Shown here in pieces: positions 1-9,199 of a stretch of 64,000 nucleotides of DNA; position 1 is the first letter of the stretch, and each line of letters starts with the position of its first letter. Source of the stretch: Methylomonas methanica (GTDB lineage: Bacteria; Pseudomonadota; Gammaproteobacteria; Methylococcales; Methylomonadaceae). The translations under genes and the position numbers were made by a program. A model generated the notes under the pieces. The model did not search any database and was not told the DNA's origin. It was given only the letters and a program-made list of their open reading frames with translations. Location of the stretch: NCBI RefSeq assembly GCF_001644035.1, contig NZ_LUUG01000050.1, positions 53,044-117,043 of the forward strand, written 5' to 3'.

Positions 1-499
1 TAGCCCCTAGAAAGCTACCTCGCAACGCAAAGGCATCACCGCCATGGGCAGTAACCAACACCGGGATTCTGAATAGCTTGCCTAGCAATACAGCTACTGT
101 GCCTTGCGGAAAAATCCAATGTGCGTGTATCAACGACGGCCGCTGGACAACCATAATCCAGGCCGCAGCAACAAACATGGATAGGATGAAAAAAGGCACT
201 TGGAACAACAACCATGGCGTGGCCCTCAAGTTGGGTAAAATCCCCGAACCGTAGGCTAACATTTGCAGCTTACGCGGCCAAAAATAGCGAAAGTAGCGAC
301 AGACTATACCGTCAGGTTGCGTAGCTGCTTGGACTTCCGGATGATCCGGTGAGAGGATATGAAGACTAACTTTCTTGTTGGCCAGTGCTTCCGCTAAGTA
401 GCGCAAGAAGACCGAAGCGCTGTCGTCTTTACTGCGTGGATAACTTGATGTCAGCCAAAGTACCTTGATCGGCTTATCCTTGGCTGACTGAGCACTCAT
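1..499 (-). CDS. Glycosyltransferase family 4, N-terminal part (cut by window edge)
   Basis: The reading frame opens at ATG 499 and runs off the left edge, so only about 166 residues are visible. The translation starts MSAQSAKDKPIKVLWLTSSY, followed by a basic and acidic stretch and then FLRYLAEALANKKVSLHIL. This is the N-terminal Rossmann half of GT-B glycosyltransferases (Glyco_trans_4 type). Further on, LIHAHWIFPQG and VTAHGGDAF match the acceptor-side HAHW and THGGD motifs of the family. A hydrophobic stretch (FFILSMFVAAAWIMVV) may contact the membrane. It lies 24 bp downstream of oadB on the same strand but has no obvious functional link to it. The sugar and acceptor cannot be told, and the C-terminal donor-binding half is outside the window. 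Confidence 0.8.
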   Translation of the reverse strand, partial: MSAQSAKDKPIKVLWLTSSYPRSKDDSASVFLRYLAEALANKKVSLHILSPDHPEVQAATQPDGIVCRYFRYFWPRKLQMLAYGSGILPNLRATPWLLFQVPFFILSMFVAAAWIMVVQRPSLIHAHWIFPQGTVAVLLGKLFRIPVLVTAHGGDAFALRGSFLGA

Positions 500-523
500 A
501 AAGAATTTTTAGTGTGTGTAGAC

Positions 524-1651
524 CTAACGCACCAGACTCAACAACACACCTGCCGCGACTGCGGAGCCAATTACACCCGCCACATTTGGTCCCATCGCGT
601 GCATCAACAGGAAGTTGTGCGGATTACTTTCCAGACCGATCTTGTTGGCTACCCTGGCTGCCATAGGCACAGCGGAAACACCAGCGGCACCAATCAGAGG
701 ATTGATCGGCGTACTGCTAAAACGATTCATAATTTTTGCCATGATTACGCCACTAGCCGTACCAATAGAAAATGCCACGGCTCCCAAACCCAAAATACCC
801 AGCGTTTCCATTTTCAAAAACGCCTCGGCGCTCAGCTTGGAACCGACCGACAAACCCAGGAAGATCGTGACGATATTGATCAATTCGTTCTGCGCAGTTT
901 TGCTCAACCTGTCTACCACACCGCTGGCGTTCATCAAATTTCCCAAGCAAAACATACCGACCAGCGGTGCCGCCGACGGCAGCAGCATGGCGGTCAAAAC
1001 CAGCAGCATTAACGGGAATACGATTTTTTCCGCCTTGCTGACTACTCTGAGCTGCTGCATTTCTATCCGGCGCTCTTGCTCACTGGTCAATGCGCGCATA
1101 ATGGGTGGCTGGATCAATGGCACCAATGCCATGTAGGAGTATGCCGCCACAGCAATTGCGCCCAACAATTCAGGGGCCAATTTGGACGCCACATAGATTG
1201 CTGTCGGACCGTCGGCACCGCCGATGATGGCAATGGCCGCTGCTTGCTTAAGCGTAAAATCCATACCTGGAACCGCATTTAACGCCAACGCACCGAATAG
1301 GGTCGCGAAAATACCGAATTGCGCAGCAGCACCCAAAAACAGGGTTTTGGGATTGGCGAGCATCGGGCCGAAATCGGTCATCGCGCCCACGCCCATGAAA
1401 ATCAACAGCGGAAATATACCGGCCTTAATACCGCCATACAGATAATAGAGAATGCCACCCTCGTCTATCATGCCGGCAACCGGAATATTACTCAGCACTG
1501 CGCCAAAACCAATCGGCAATAGCAGTAAGGGCTCAAAGCCTTTCTTGATGGCGAGATATAGCAATAAAAAACCGACCGCCATCATAATTACTTGCGGCCC
1601 GGTAACGTTATAAATACCCGTGCTTTCCCACAACAGTCTAAGATTTTCCAT
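524..1651 (-). CDS. oadB: Na+-translocating oxaloacetate decarboxylase, beta subunit
   Basis: This is the membrane subunit that couples decarboxylation of carboxybiotin to Na+ export across the inner membrane. The 375-residue protein is almost wholly hydrophobic, with about nine to eleven membrane segments. It carries the conserved GGADGPT loop, whose Asp is essential for Na+ coupling and carboxybiotin decarboxylation in this family. N-terminal landmarks are the [10 protein letters not shown] and [18 protein letters not shown] segments typical of OadB/GcdB/MmdB. The length is usual for the family. It is the last gene of the oadG-oadA-oadB set; a 144-bp spacer separates it from oadA and holds a GC-rich hairpin-like stretch around 1743-1775. 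GcdB or MmdB would look similar alone, but the neighbouring alpha subunit carries a PYC_OADA-type carboxyltransferase, which favours oxaloacetate decarboxylase. Confidence 0.93.
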   Translation of the reverse strand: MENLRLLWESTGIYNVTGPQVIMMAVGFLLLYLAIKKGFEPLLLLPIGFGAVLSNIPVAGMIDEGGILYYLYGGIKAGIFPLLIFMGVGAMTDFGPMLANPKTLFLGAAAQFGIFATLFGALALNAVPGMDFTLKQAAAIAIIGGADGPTAIYVASKLAPELLGAIAVAAYSYMALVPLIQPPIMRALTSEQERRIEMQQLRVVSKAEKIVFPLMLLVLTAMLLPSAAPLVGMFCLGNLMNASGVVDRLSKTAQNELINIVTIFLGLSVGSKLSAEAFLKMETLGILGLGAVAFSIGTASGVIMAKIMNRFSSTPINPLIGAAGVSAVPMAARVANKIGLESNPHNFLLMHAMGPNVAGVIGSAVAAGVLLSLVR

Positions 1652-1795
1652 GGAGTATGTATTAAATCGGTTATTTGACCAGAATCACTGATACCCGCGC
1701 CCGCCAGCAGCGTGGTGCGAATAGCTGATCAGAGGATTACTTAGACCCCGGCCCCAAACTACCGGGCCGAGACTACATTTTAACGATAAGAATTA

Positions 1796-3601
1796 TTACA
1801 ACGTGACCAATACGTCGCCGACCGCGACGGAATCGCCCTGACGGACGTTTACCGCGCTGACGATGCCGGCTACTTTAGCGCGGATCTCGGTTTCCATTTT
1901 CATCGCTTCCATAATCAAAACCACATCGCCTTCGGAGAGATGGGAGCCGACATTGACATTGACTTTAAGCACTACGCCGGCCAGCGGCGATTCCACAAAG
2001 CCACTACCGCTAACGATAGGCGCGGTAGCTGCCAACATTGGACCGCTATCCAAAACGGACTGCACTGTAACCGGTTTAACGACCAAGTCGGCACCGCCCG
2101 GCGCCACGGCTACGTGATAGTTTTTACCGTCGACATTCACTGTGTAAGTCTCAGCGACACCAGCTTTCTGGGCAACTTCGGGTATTGGCGCTGCCGCGAT
2201 CTCAGTCTCCGGCTTAGGTTCAAAAGCCGCTGGGTTACCGCGGTTTTGAATAAATTTCCAGCCTATTTGCGCAAACAAGCCATCGATAAGCGCATCTTCC
2301 TCGACACTGTCGGCCAGCTTCACGCCTTCTGCGGCCGCTTTGGCTTTTACTTCGGCAACCAGTTTGTCCATCTCGGCTTCCAGCAAATCGGCAGGCCGGC
2401 AAGTAATCGGCTCGGCACCATTCAGAACGCGGGCCTGCAATTCCTTATCGACAGGGGCCGGCGTAGCGCCGTATTCGCCTTTCAGCACGCCTGCCGTTTC
2501 CTTGCTGATGGTTTTATAACGCTCGCCGGCCAGTACGTTCAACACGGCCTGGGTACCGACAATTTGCGACGTGGGCGTGACCAGCGGGATATACCCCAGG
2601 TCTTTTCGCACCAAAGGAATTTCCTGCATCACGGCGTCGAAACGATCAGCTGCGCCCTGCTCTCTTAATTGGCTTTCCATATTGGTGAGCATGCCGCCCG
2701 GCACTTGCGAGACCAAAATCCGGCCATCGACGCCTTTCAGGCTACCTTCGAATTGCGCATATTTTTTGCGCACTTCCCGGAAATAAGCCGCGATTTTTTC
2801 CAGCTTGATTAAATCCAGCCCCGTTTCGCGCTTTTGACCGGCCATGGCCGCCACGATGGTTTCGGTGGGACTGTGACCGTAGGTCATACTCAGCGACGAG
2901 ATAGCGGTATCGAGATTATCGACACCTGCTTCGATGGCCTTAATATAGGTACCCACACTCAAACCGGTAGTGGCATGGCATTGCATATGAATCGGAATCG
3001 CCACGGCTTTTTTTAGCTTGCTGATCAGCTCGTAAGCATCGTAAGGCGTCAGCAATCCGGCCATGTCTTTGATGCAGATAGAATGCGCCCCCATGTCCTC
3101 GATTTGTTTGCCTTGCTCGACCCATTTCTTGATCGTGTGCACCGGGCTGGTGGTGTACGAAATGGTACCTTGAGCATGGGCATCGGTATGTAGCACGGCT
3201 TTAATCGCACGTTCGATATTACGCATATCGTTCATCGCATCAAAAATCCGAAATACGTCTATACCGTTGACCACGCAACGTTCGACAAATTTATCCACCA
3301 CATCATCGGCATAATGCCGGTAACCCAAAATATTTTGGCCTCGGAACAGCATTTGCTGCGGCGTGTTGGGCATGGCTTTTTTCAACAAACGCAAACGCTC
3401 CCAAGGATCTTCGCCCAAATAGCGAATACAGGCATCAAAGGTGGCACCTCCCCAAGACTCGATAGACCAGTAACCGATTTGATCAAGCTGCCCGCAAATC
3501 GGCAGCATGTCTTCGATACGTAGCCGGGTCGCCAGAATTGACTGATGGGCGTCGCGTAGAACCACCTCAGTAATTCCTAGGGGCTTATTTACCTTTTCCA
3601 C
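1796..3601 (-). CDS. oadA: Oxaloacetate decarboxylase, alpha subunit (carboxyltransferase plus biotin carrier)
   Basis: This cytoplasmic subunit transfers the carboxyl group of oxaloacetate to biotin, leaving pyruvate. The 601-residue chain has an HMGL-like TIM barrel (about 1-270; RDAHQS metal site near residue 17, MQCHATTG near 207), a conserved PYC_OADA middle region, and a C-terminal biotinyl domain ending in EAMKMET. The biotinylated Lys is residue 568. A variable Ala/Pro-rich linker (about 460-520) joins the parts. The start is GTG at 3601, preceded by a clear ribosome site (aggagaa). It lies between oadG and oadB, as in other OAD operons. A pyruvate carboxylase B subunit would have the same domain plan, but the adjacent beta and gamma subunits settle it. 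Confidence 0.95.
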   Translation of the reverse strand: MEKVNKPLGITEVVLRDAHQSILATRLRIEDMLPICGQLDQIGYWSIESWGGATFDACIRYLGEDPWERLRLLKKAMPNTPQQMLFRGQNILGYRHYADDVVDKFVERCVVNGIDVFRIFDAMNDMRNIERAIKAVLHTDAHAQGTISYTTSPVHTIKKWVEQGKQIEDMGAHSICIKDMAGLLTPYDAYELISKLKKAVAIPIHMQCHATTGLSVGTYIKAIEAGVDNLDTAISSLSMTYGHSPTETIVAAMAGQKRETGLDLIKLEKIAAYFREVRKKYAQFEGSLKGVDGRILVSQVPGGMLTNMESQLREQGAADRFDAVMQEIPLVRKDLGYIPLVTPTSQIVGTQAVLNVLAGERYKTISKETAGVLKGEYGATPAPVDKELQARVLNGAEPITCRPADLLEAEMDKLVAEVKAKAAAEGVKLADSVEEDALIDGLFAQIGWKFIQNRGNPAAFEPKPETEIAAAPIPEVAQKAGVAETYTVNVDGKNYHVAVAPGGADLVVKPVTVQSVLDSGPMLAATAPIVSGSGFVESPLAGVVLKVNVNVGSHLSEGDVVLIMEAMKMETEIRAKVAGIVSAVNVRQGDSVAVGDVLVTL

Positions 3602-3654
3602 TCTTTTCTCCTAATGACGTTTTTGGGCCGAGTACTGCTACCTTGTGGGTATGA

Positions 3655-3894
3655 TTATCCGTGCTTGTGTTTTTTGCGGTATTGATGAACAGCGGCAGTG
3701 ATAGCGGCAATAACTGCCTTATCATTTCCTGCCACGACAGGTTGATCCGAAAACTTGGCAGGCATTTCCGGAAAATAGCGGCGCACCAGCTGGGACATCA
3801 CATTGATTGCCACAATCAACATGGCTAAAAATGCGTAGACCATACCCATGCCTATTAACATCAGCTCAATCCCTGAGGACAGCATTTCGTTCAT
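3655..3894 (-). CDS. oadG: Oxaloacetate decarboxylase, gamma subunit
   Basis: This small anchoring subunit holds the alpha subunit to the beta subunit and helps assemble the Na+ pump. The 79-residue protein has one N-terminal membrane segment (ELMLIGMGMVYAFLAMLIVAI) and a charged cytoplasmic tail ending KKHKHG; His-rich tails bind Zn2+ in known OadG proteins. The tail also carries VIAAITAAVHQYR, characteristic of OadG_1. It is the first gene of the operon, 53 bp upstream of oadA. Short OadG proteins diverge widely, so position and topology carry most of the weight here. Confidence 0.88.
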   Translation of the reverse strand: MNEMLSSGIELMLIGMGMVYAFLAMLIVAINVMSQLVRRYFPEMPAKFSDQPVVAGNDKAVIAAITAAVHQYRKKHKHG

Positions 3895-4084
3895 GTGTTT
3901 CGTCCAAATGATTAAAAACTGAGCTCATTATCGCCAAAACCGCCGGATTAAACAATCCTGAGCGGGCTGAAGGGTTTAATTGCCTTAGCCGGCGTAGGGC
4001 AAAACAGGTTTCTCAGAAAGCCGTTTTGCGTCGCCTGAGCAATGCGACGAGCAATCTCAATCGAGATGGACTAGCGTCGGTTTA

Positions 4085-4555
4085 TTAAGCGGCCGACTGC
4101 AAATAGCTCAACACCTCGGCGATGTGCGTTTTGACTTGGACCTTGCGCCATTCCTTGACCAATACGCCGCCTTCGTCAATGACGAAAGTGCTGCGCTCTA
4201 TGCCCCGCACTTGCTTGCCGTACATGTTTTTCATTTTAATGACATCGAATAGACTACAAAGACTCTCGTCCTGGTCGGATAACAAATCGAACGGAAATTC
4301 CTGTTTGCATTTAAAGCCTTCGTGCATTTTCACGCTGTCGCGGGATACGCCGAGAATAACGGCATTTAATTGCTTGAATTGTTCGATATTATCCCTAAAG
4401 CCTTGACCTTCCTGGGTACAGCCGGGGGTGTTGTCCTTGGGATAAAAATATAAAACGACTTTTTTGCCGCGATAATCGCTCAGTTTGACGGTTTTTTCAC
4501 CGGTAGCGGCAATTTCGAAATCGGGAACGGCGGAGCCGAGAGTGGCTAAAGTCAT
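4085..4555 (-). CDS. bcp: Thiol peroxidase of the Bcp/PrxQ family
   Basis: This peroxiredoxin reduces hydrogen peroxide and organic hydroperoxides with thioredoxin as reductant. The 156-residue protein shows the AhpC-TSA fold, with YFYPKDNTPGCT carrying the peroxidatic Cys46. The resolving Cys found five residues later in E. coli Bcp is absent (residue 51 is Gln), so this is a one-Cys form or resolves through Cys83 or Cys100. The C-terminal ERSTFVIDEGG strand is typical. The ATG at 4555 has a good ribosome site (aaggtg) and starts only 4 bp after the gcvR-like stop. The same gcvR-bcp neighbourhood occurs in E. coli and many gammaproteobacteria, which supports both calls. Confidence 0.93.
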   Translation of the reverse strand: MTLATLGSAVPDFEIAATGEKTVKLSDYRGKKVVLYFYPKDNTPGCTQEGQGFRDNIEQFKQLNAVILGVSRDSVKMHEGFKCKQEFPFDLLSDQDESLCSLFDVIKMKNMYGKQVRGIERSTFVIDEGGVLVKEWRKVQVKTHIAEVLSYLQSAA

Positions 4556-4559
4556 CAGA

Positions 4560-5084
4560 TCACCTTTTGATGGGTTCGAGAATAGCGTCGATATTCAAGC
4601 TGTCGCAAAAATCCAGAAATTCTTCACGCAGCGATAAAATTCGTACTTCCGGCGGCACCAGCAATACATATTTTGTGGAAAACACCGGCGTGTTAAAAAA
4701 CGCCGCTTGATGGCGGCTGGCCGTGACCTCTTCGATACAGATGCCTCTATCCAACAAAAACGATGTGACCGCGAACAGCACGTCGTTCTTATCCATGGAG
4801 ATCGTTTCCAATGTATATGGAACACCCTCCAATACCGGCGGCATTTCATCCGGCCGTAAAAAACTCATCTGAATTTCGAAGCGAATTTTTATCACTTCCA
4901 GCATGCCTTCCAGCTTGGCAATATGATTCCAATTGCCGGCGATCAGCACGTAAGCCGCAGTAATTTGGGTCAGATTGGACGTGCGCAGCTCCACCACGCT
5001 GCATTGACAGGCACTCAGCGCCGACAGGATTTCCGCGATAAAACCGTTGGACTTGTTGCCCAACACTGTGATTGCAAGTTGCAT
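4560..5084 (-). CDS. gcvR: GcvR-like tandem ACT-domain regulatory protein
   Basis: The 174-residue protein has two ACT-like halves. The first (about 1-80) opens MQLAITVLGNKSNGFIAEIL; the second (about 90-165) contains TLETISMDKNDVLFAVTSFL and the GICIEEVTASRH loop. In E. coli, GcvR binds glycine and holds GcvA in the repressing state of the gcv operon; it does not bind DNA itself. This copy is shorter than, or similar to, family members of roughly 170-190 residues. It forms a tight pair with bcp (4 bp). No gcvTHP or gcvA lies in the window, so the glycine-cleavage role rests on family knowledge. The start at 5084 has an upstream aagga ribosome site. Confidence 0.8.
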   Translation of the reverse strand: MQLAITVLGNKSNGFIAEILSALSACQCSVVELRTSNLTQITAAYVLIAGNWNHIAKLEGMLEVIKIRFEIQMSFLRPDEMPPVLEGVPYTLETISMDKNDVLFAVTSFLLDRGICIEEVTASRHQAAFFNTPVFSTKYVLLVPPEVRILSLREEFLDFCDSLNIDAILEPIKR

Positions 5085-5109
5085 AAAATAAGTCCTTGAA
5101 TACGCCTAG

Positions 5110-5132
5110 CGCAGTGTAACACCAACACTGCG
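5110..5132. terminator. Stem-loop between pgaD and gcvR
   Basis: An 8-bp perfect stem (cgcagtgt / acactgcg) closes a 7-base loop in the 78-bp gap downstream of pgaD and upstream of gcvR, both on the minus strand. There is no U-run after it, so it may be an attenuating or processing hairpin rather than a classical intrinsic terminator. Confidence 0.35.
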
Positions 5133-5162
5133 AAAAGCAGAACCGCGACCAAGCAATCCGGA

Positions 5163-5600
5163 CTACTGCGACTCTATATCGGTAATCACCGCGTGATTAT
5201 CGAAATGAACTGTTATTTTCTTGCTGGCTCGCGCCGCCGATACCAGGGCTTCATCGACCTTAAACGCCACCGCCAACTGCTGATCCGTCACGGGCGTGGT
5301 ACGCTTTGGAGCCACGCTGGAATGCAGCCAGGACAAATACAAAGTCCAAAACAACCAAATGCCGGCAATGATCACCACTATCTCGCCGTACAACTGCAAT
5401 AATTCCAACAGCGTTTTATAACCACCGAACCAGCGAATCTCGTCAGACAGGCTTTTCAAACCCATCAGCCAGGCACCGAGCGTAAACAAGGGCCATAAAA
5501 AGTAAAGCCAAAGCACCCAACTTAATACCGACATAAACGCCGAGCCGCATTTTTGCTGGAAACTTTGTAGATGCGGCTGGTTGATGATGATGTCTTTCAT
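5163..5600 (-). CDS. pgaD: PgaD-like poly-N-acetylglucosamine synthesis accessory protein
   Basis: PgaD is a small inner-membrane partner of the PgaC synthase, stabilised with it by c-di-GMP in E. coli. From ATG 5600 the protein has 145 residues, with two membrane segments (about 24-46 and 70-90) joined by a short loop, and a hydrophilic C-terminus. This matches the PgaD plan. I chose 5600 because its ATG overlaps the pgaC stop in an ATGA arrangement; an upstream in-frame codon at 5633 would lie inside pgaC. PgaD proteins vary a lot in sequence, so position and topology are the main evidence. Confidence 0.75.
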   Translation of the reverse strand: MKDIIINQPHLQSFQQKCGSAFMSVLSWVLWLYFLWPLFTLGAWLMGLKSLSDEIRWFGGYKTLLELLQLYGEIVVIIAGIWLFWTLYLSWLHSSVAPKRTTPVTDQQLAVAFKVDEALVSAARASKKITVHFDNHAVITDIESQ

Positions 5601-6943
5601 TTCTGCCTCAAGCCTCGGTCTAAAGTCACCCACACCGCGCGCTGACCGCGTTTTTTACGCAAAGCCTTGATGCAGCCGTTAATCGTGGTGCCTACATTAA
5701 TCAGCCAATAGATGATCGGATACCAGATCATCCAGTAATAATGCTGGGCAGAGCCGCCGCTCTTGCGTTCGTAGCTGGAATCGATGGTCAAACTGACCGC
5801 GAATTGAATCAAACAGGTGACGCATAGCAACATGCTGGTCCAATGCGGCGACAAATCCTCCAGCGCCTCCCTAGGTTCGTTGCTAAACCACTCGAACGGC
5901 ACCATAGCCAGCATCGCCACCACCAAAAACGCCCAGGCTAAACTGATGCAGCATTCCAGATAAAGCGGCCACATGCCGCGGGAACGCCAGCTAAACAGCG
6001 GCCGGAAATAACGTAGCAAGACCTCGACACCGCCCTGCGCCCAGCGGCTGCGCTGTTTCCACAAACCATTGAGCGTCTCCGGCATCAATACCCAGCACAA
6101 GGCATTAGGCTCAAACCGAATCGCCCAGCCGGCCAGCTGCAACTTCCAGCTGATGTCGATGTCCTCGGTGACCATATCCGGACTCCAGTAGCCGACATCG
6201 TGCAAGGCGGTTTTCCTGAAGCCAGCGATGACCCCGGAAATGGTAAACACATGCCCGTAAGAGCGCTGCGCCCGCTTGATCATGCCGACGATGGCGGAAA
6301 ACTCCCCCACCTGTATTTTGCCCAACAAGGTAGAGCGATTACGTATACGGGGGTTGCCAGTCACCGCGCCGACATGCTGATCTTCCAGAAAATGCCGGAC
6401 AATCCAGGCAGTAGCATTCGGTGCCAGCAGGGCGTCGCCGTCGATACCTATCAATATCTCGCTATTGGCTAACAATGCTGCGGTGCGTAATCCCACCGCC
6501 TTGCCTTGATTGCTGGCCAAATTGACCACCCGAATTTGCGGGTGCTGGTCGGCCAACTCGTGCAGTATCTCCAGCGTGTTATCCTTGCTACCGTCATTAA
6601 TCGCGATGATTTCGAAATTGGGATATTGCTGATGCAACAAGTATTCTATGGTTTCCCGAACATTCTCGCCCTCGTTATAACAGGGGATCAGGATAGATAC
6701 GGGTGGGTATTCGGCTAACGCCGGCAGATCGGACAAGACATTGCCGCGATTGCGTTCCCAACGGATGTAGTAAATCATGCCGCCAAGCATCCAGACATAG
6801 GCCATCAGCAGAGGGTAATAGAACACGAAGCGTGAAAGCCATTCGTTGAATTGCCACCATGGCACTTCCTGCAAATTTTCCTGGGTAATCAACCACCAGT
6901 CGATAAATTGCTGTACCCAAGCTTGGTCTATCAAGTTCTCCAT
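5597..6943 (-). CDS. pgaC: Poly-beta-1,6-N-acetylglucosamine synthase
   Basis: This inner-membrane family 2 glycosyltransferase polymerises UDP-GlcNAc into PNAG and exports the chain. In the 448-residue protein, an N-terminal membrane segment (about 36-58) precedes the GT-A domain beginning PPVSILIPCYNEGENV. The catalytic IDGDA, the TEDIDISWKL acid motif and the QRSRWAQGG (QxxRW) motif follow in order. About three membrane segments close the protein. All hallmarks of PgaC/IcaA/HmsR are present and the length is normal. The gene starts 7 bp after pgaB and overlaps pgaD, forming pgaB-pgaC-pgaD. No pgaA porin gene lies beside them. Confidence 0.93.
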   Translation of the reverse strand: MENLIDQAWVQQFIDWWLITQENLQEVPWWQFNEWLSRFVFYYPLLMAYVWMLGGMIYYIRWERNRGNVLSDLPALAEYPPVSILIPCYNEGENVRETIEYLLHQQYPNFEIIAINDGSKDNTLEILHELADQHPQIRVVNLASNQGKAVGLRTAALLANSEILIGIDGDALLAPNATAWIVRHFLEDQHVGAVTGNPRIRNRSTLLGKIQVGEFSAIVGMIKRAQRSYGHVFTISGVIAGFRKTALHDVGYWSPDMVTEDIDISWKLQLAGWAIRFEPNALCWVLMPETLNGLWKQRSRWAQGGVEVLLRYFRPLFSWRSRGMWPLYLECCISLAWAFLVVAMLAMVPFEWFSNEPREALEDLSPHWTSMLLCVTCLIQFAVSLTIDSSYERKSGGSAQHYYWMIWYPIIYWLINVGTTINGCIKALRKKRGQRAVWVTLDRGLRQK

Positions 6944-6950
6944 TTATCGC

Positions 6951-8870
6951 TTAATCCTTTTTGGAAACCGGAAAGAATTTTTTCAGCTCCGCCAACTTCG
7001 GCTGGTCGTTAAAAACATTATCAGGGTAATAGCCGATATGCTTGGCGCCGTGCTTTTTCAATAACTCGAATTGCTCGGTGAACACGGGCATAGGAATATC
7101 CTGCTTGGTTTTCCAATTAACCGCCTGCAATTCGAACACCATCTTGTCCAGACCGCCCGGATATTGCGCAGTTTTTTCCACTAGCTCGATCAGCCATTGC
7201 TTGGGATTTTCAGCCTCTTCCATGAAAGGCATCGCCTCCACCGCCACATAGTCGTAATGCTTTAAAAACGCCGGGAAAGACTGCGCATACCATTCTTCGC
7301 TATATGGCTTTAACAGCGGCAGGGAGTAAAAATTACGGGCGGTTTTGATATAAGGCCGATAGAACTTGACCTTATCGGTCAAATAGTCGGTGAACTGGCC
7401 GATTAACTCGGTTTTATGCTGCGCCCAACGCAAGCGCAACTCGCTAGACGCGTGGATAGTATCGAACTCGGCCGGCATGCCCCACACATTGCGGCTAAAC
7501 TCCATCGCCAGCGGCGACACGTCTTCGTAATCCGACAAAATCCCGTCGTCATGAAACAGAATGCCGTTAAAGTCGCAATGCTTGGCCAGGTCTTCGTAAA
7601 TCTCGCCGACAAACTGCCGCGCGTCCGGGTTAAACGGCGACAAGCGGGTATAGATGTGTCTGGATAGCTGCGGCTCGCCGTCGCGCCATTCCTTTACATA
7701 CCACTTTAGCGGCACATCGGCCTTGTAAGCCATGATAGGCATCCAGGCGTACACTCTGACCCCGGCCCGCGTGCGCAATTGCAAGGTCACATGATTGAAC
7801 ATATCCCGGCGCACCGGCAAATGCCGATTGGGGAAATACAGTTTGTCGGCATTGCCGTCGCCGTCCGGGTCGGAATACGCTTGCAGATAGACGGTATTGG
7901 CGCCGCTGGCTTTAATTCTCTCTACCACCAGGGCCAAATTCTTCTCGGTCTGCTCCTCGTCATCGTCGTAGATGTAATCCATATCCACATGCGCGACTCG
8001 CAACTCTTGGCCGACCCGCTGATTTTTGACGATTTCACCGAACTGTTTAGCATTCACATCATCGGTGATCATCATCCGCTTCATCACGTACGCATCAGCC
8101 AGAGTATTGGCACCGTCGTTCAGTCCCATGGTTAGACGCATGCCCGCCAATTTCGTGGCTTCCAGCGCAATCGCGTTAAATTCGCCGTAAGGCCACACCA
8201 TCACCCGCGGCCGTTTGCCCAATATCTGAAACAAACGCTCGGAGCTTTTATCCACTTCCTGGAAAATCCGTTTGCGATAGTCCTCGTCTTTCTCGTATTC
8301 GTCGTATTCGTTGCTGTACAAACGCGAAGTCACCGCGCTTTGCTGATTGCCTTGCGGATTGGCGACGATGCCGTGATGCAAATCAAAAGTATGCGAAGCA
8401 ATTTCGACCAGACCGGTTTCCGCCACTTCACGAACCTGCGCCGGCGTCATTAACGGTTTAACGCCCGGCACATTCTGCTGCTCGAGCCAAGAACCGACTA
8501 CCGCCAACGTAGCCGGATACTTGTACTTTTTCAGCAAGGGCATGGCTCGGGTATAAAAACTCAGGTAACCGTCATCAAAGGTCAACATCACGGCTTTAGT
8601 GGGTAATACCTTGTCGCCCTTCATGCAATCCAGCAAATCCTGGACGCTGATAACGTGATAGTTGTTCTGCTTCAACCAGGCAAAATGATCGGCAAGATGG
8701 TCTTTGTTGACCGCGATCCGATCAAATGGCGGCACCCGCTCTTCTTCTTCGAGAATATCGTGATAATTCAATACCAGAAAGCTGGAGTTACCCGAATCGG
8801 CAGCCAGCAAGGGCCCGGCAAACAAACAGAAAAAGACAAAAATTACACGAGCAACAATGTGCATATTCAT
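6951..8870 (-). CDS. pgaB: PNAG N-deacetylase / glycoside hydrolase PgaB
   Basis: PgaB partly deacetylates PNAG in the periplasm, which is needed for export, and its C-terminal domain cleaves deacetylated polymer. In 639 residues there is a signal peptide (cleavage near LLAADS, about residue 24), then a NodB-type deacetylase domain with LTFDDGY (Asp99/Asp100) and ASHTFDLHH metal ligands. A C-terminal TIM-barrel domain (about 310-620) contains VAHVDMDYIYDDD and FHDDGILSDYEDV, matching the GH153 half of PgaB. E. coli PgaB has a lipobox; here FCLFAGPLLAAD has no cleavable lipobox Cys at the usual place, so the protein is probably soluble or anchored otherwise. It heads the pgaBCD transcript. Confidence 0.93.
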   Translation of the reverse strand: MNMHIVARVIFVFFCLFAGPLLAADSGNSSFLVLNYHDILEEEERVPPFDRIAVNKDHLADHFAWLKQNNYHVISVQDLLDCMKGDKVLPTKAVMLTFDDGYLSFYTRAMPLLKKYKYPATLAVVGSWLEQQNVPGVKPLMTPAQVREVAETGLVEIASHTFDLHHGIVANPQGNQQSAVTSRLYSNEYDEYEKDEDYRKRIFQEVDKSSERLFQILGKRPRVMVWPYGEFNAIALEATKLAGMRLTMGLNDGANTLADAYVMKRMMITDDVNAKQFGEIVKNQRVGQELRVAHVDMDYIYDDDEEQTEKNLALVVERIKASGANTVYLQAYSDPDGDGNADKLYFPNRHLPVRRDMFNHVTLQLRTRAGVRVYAWMPIMAYKADVPLKWYVKEWRDGEPQLSRHIYTRLSPFNPDARQFVGEIYEDLAKHCDFNGILFHDDGILSDYEDVSPLAMEFSRNVWGMPAEFDTIHASSELRLRWAQHKTELIGQFTDYLTDKVKFYRPYIKTARNFYSLPLLKPYSEEWYAQSFPAFLKHYDYVAVEAMPFMEEAENPKQWLIELVEKTAQYPGGLDKMVFELQAVNWKTKQDIPMPVFTEQFELLKKHGAKHIGYYPDNVFNDQPKLAELKKFFPVSKKD

Positions 8871-9199
8871 TAATTTAAAGCGGGAAAAGAGACTGGAAAC
8901 AGCTGGTTCTCAGTGTTAAAAAAGACCAGAATTGGACGAGGCATTTTACCCGAATCATAAGGCTTGACCCGTTTTATTTGTCCGTGCGACACCCTGTCGC
9001 AGGCATACTCAAACGCCGGCGACTAAGGCCGTCAACGCCAGTTTGGTGAGACCCCTAACAAAAAGCTCGAACGGCATCCGCGCCACAAACTTCATAATGT
9101 TCGGAAAAAACTGGTTATGATTGAGGAAAAAACCTGATCCAATCCGCCAACCGATTAATTCGGCGTATGGCGGGCCAGTACACCTTCCCTGGAGAATTC
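8871..9199. other. Intergenic region between divergent pgaB and sulP
   Basis: 329 bp without a convincing gene. It must hold the pgaB promoter (leftward) and the sulP promoter (rightward). No clear operator, riboswitch or repeat was recognised by eye. Confidence 0.6.
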
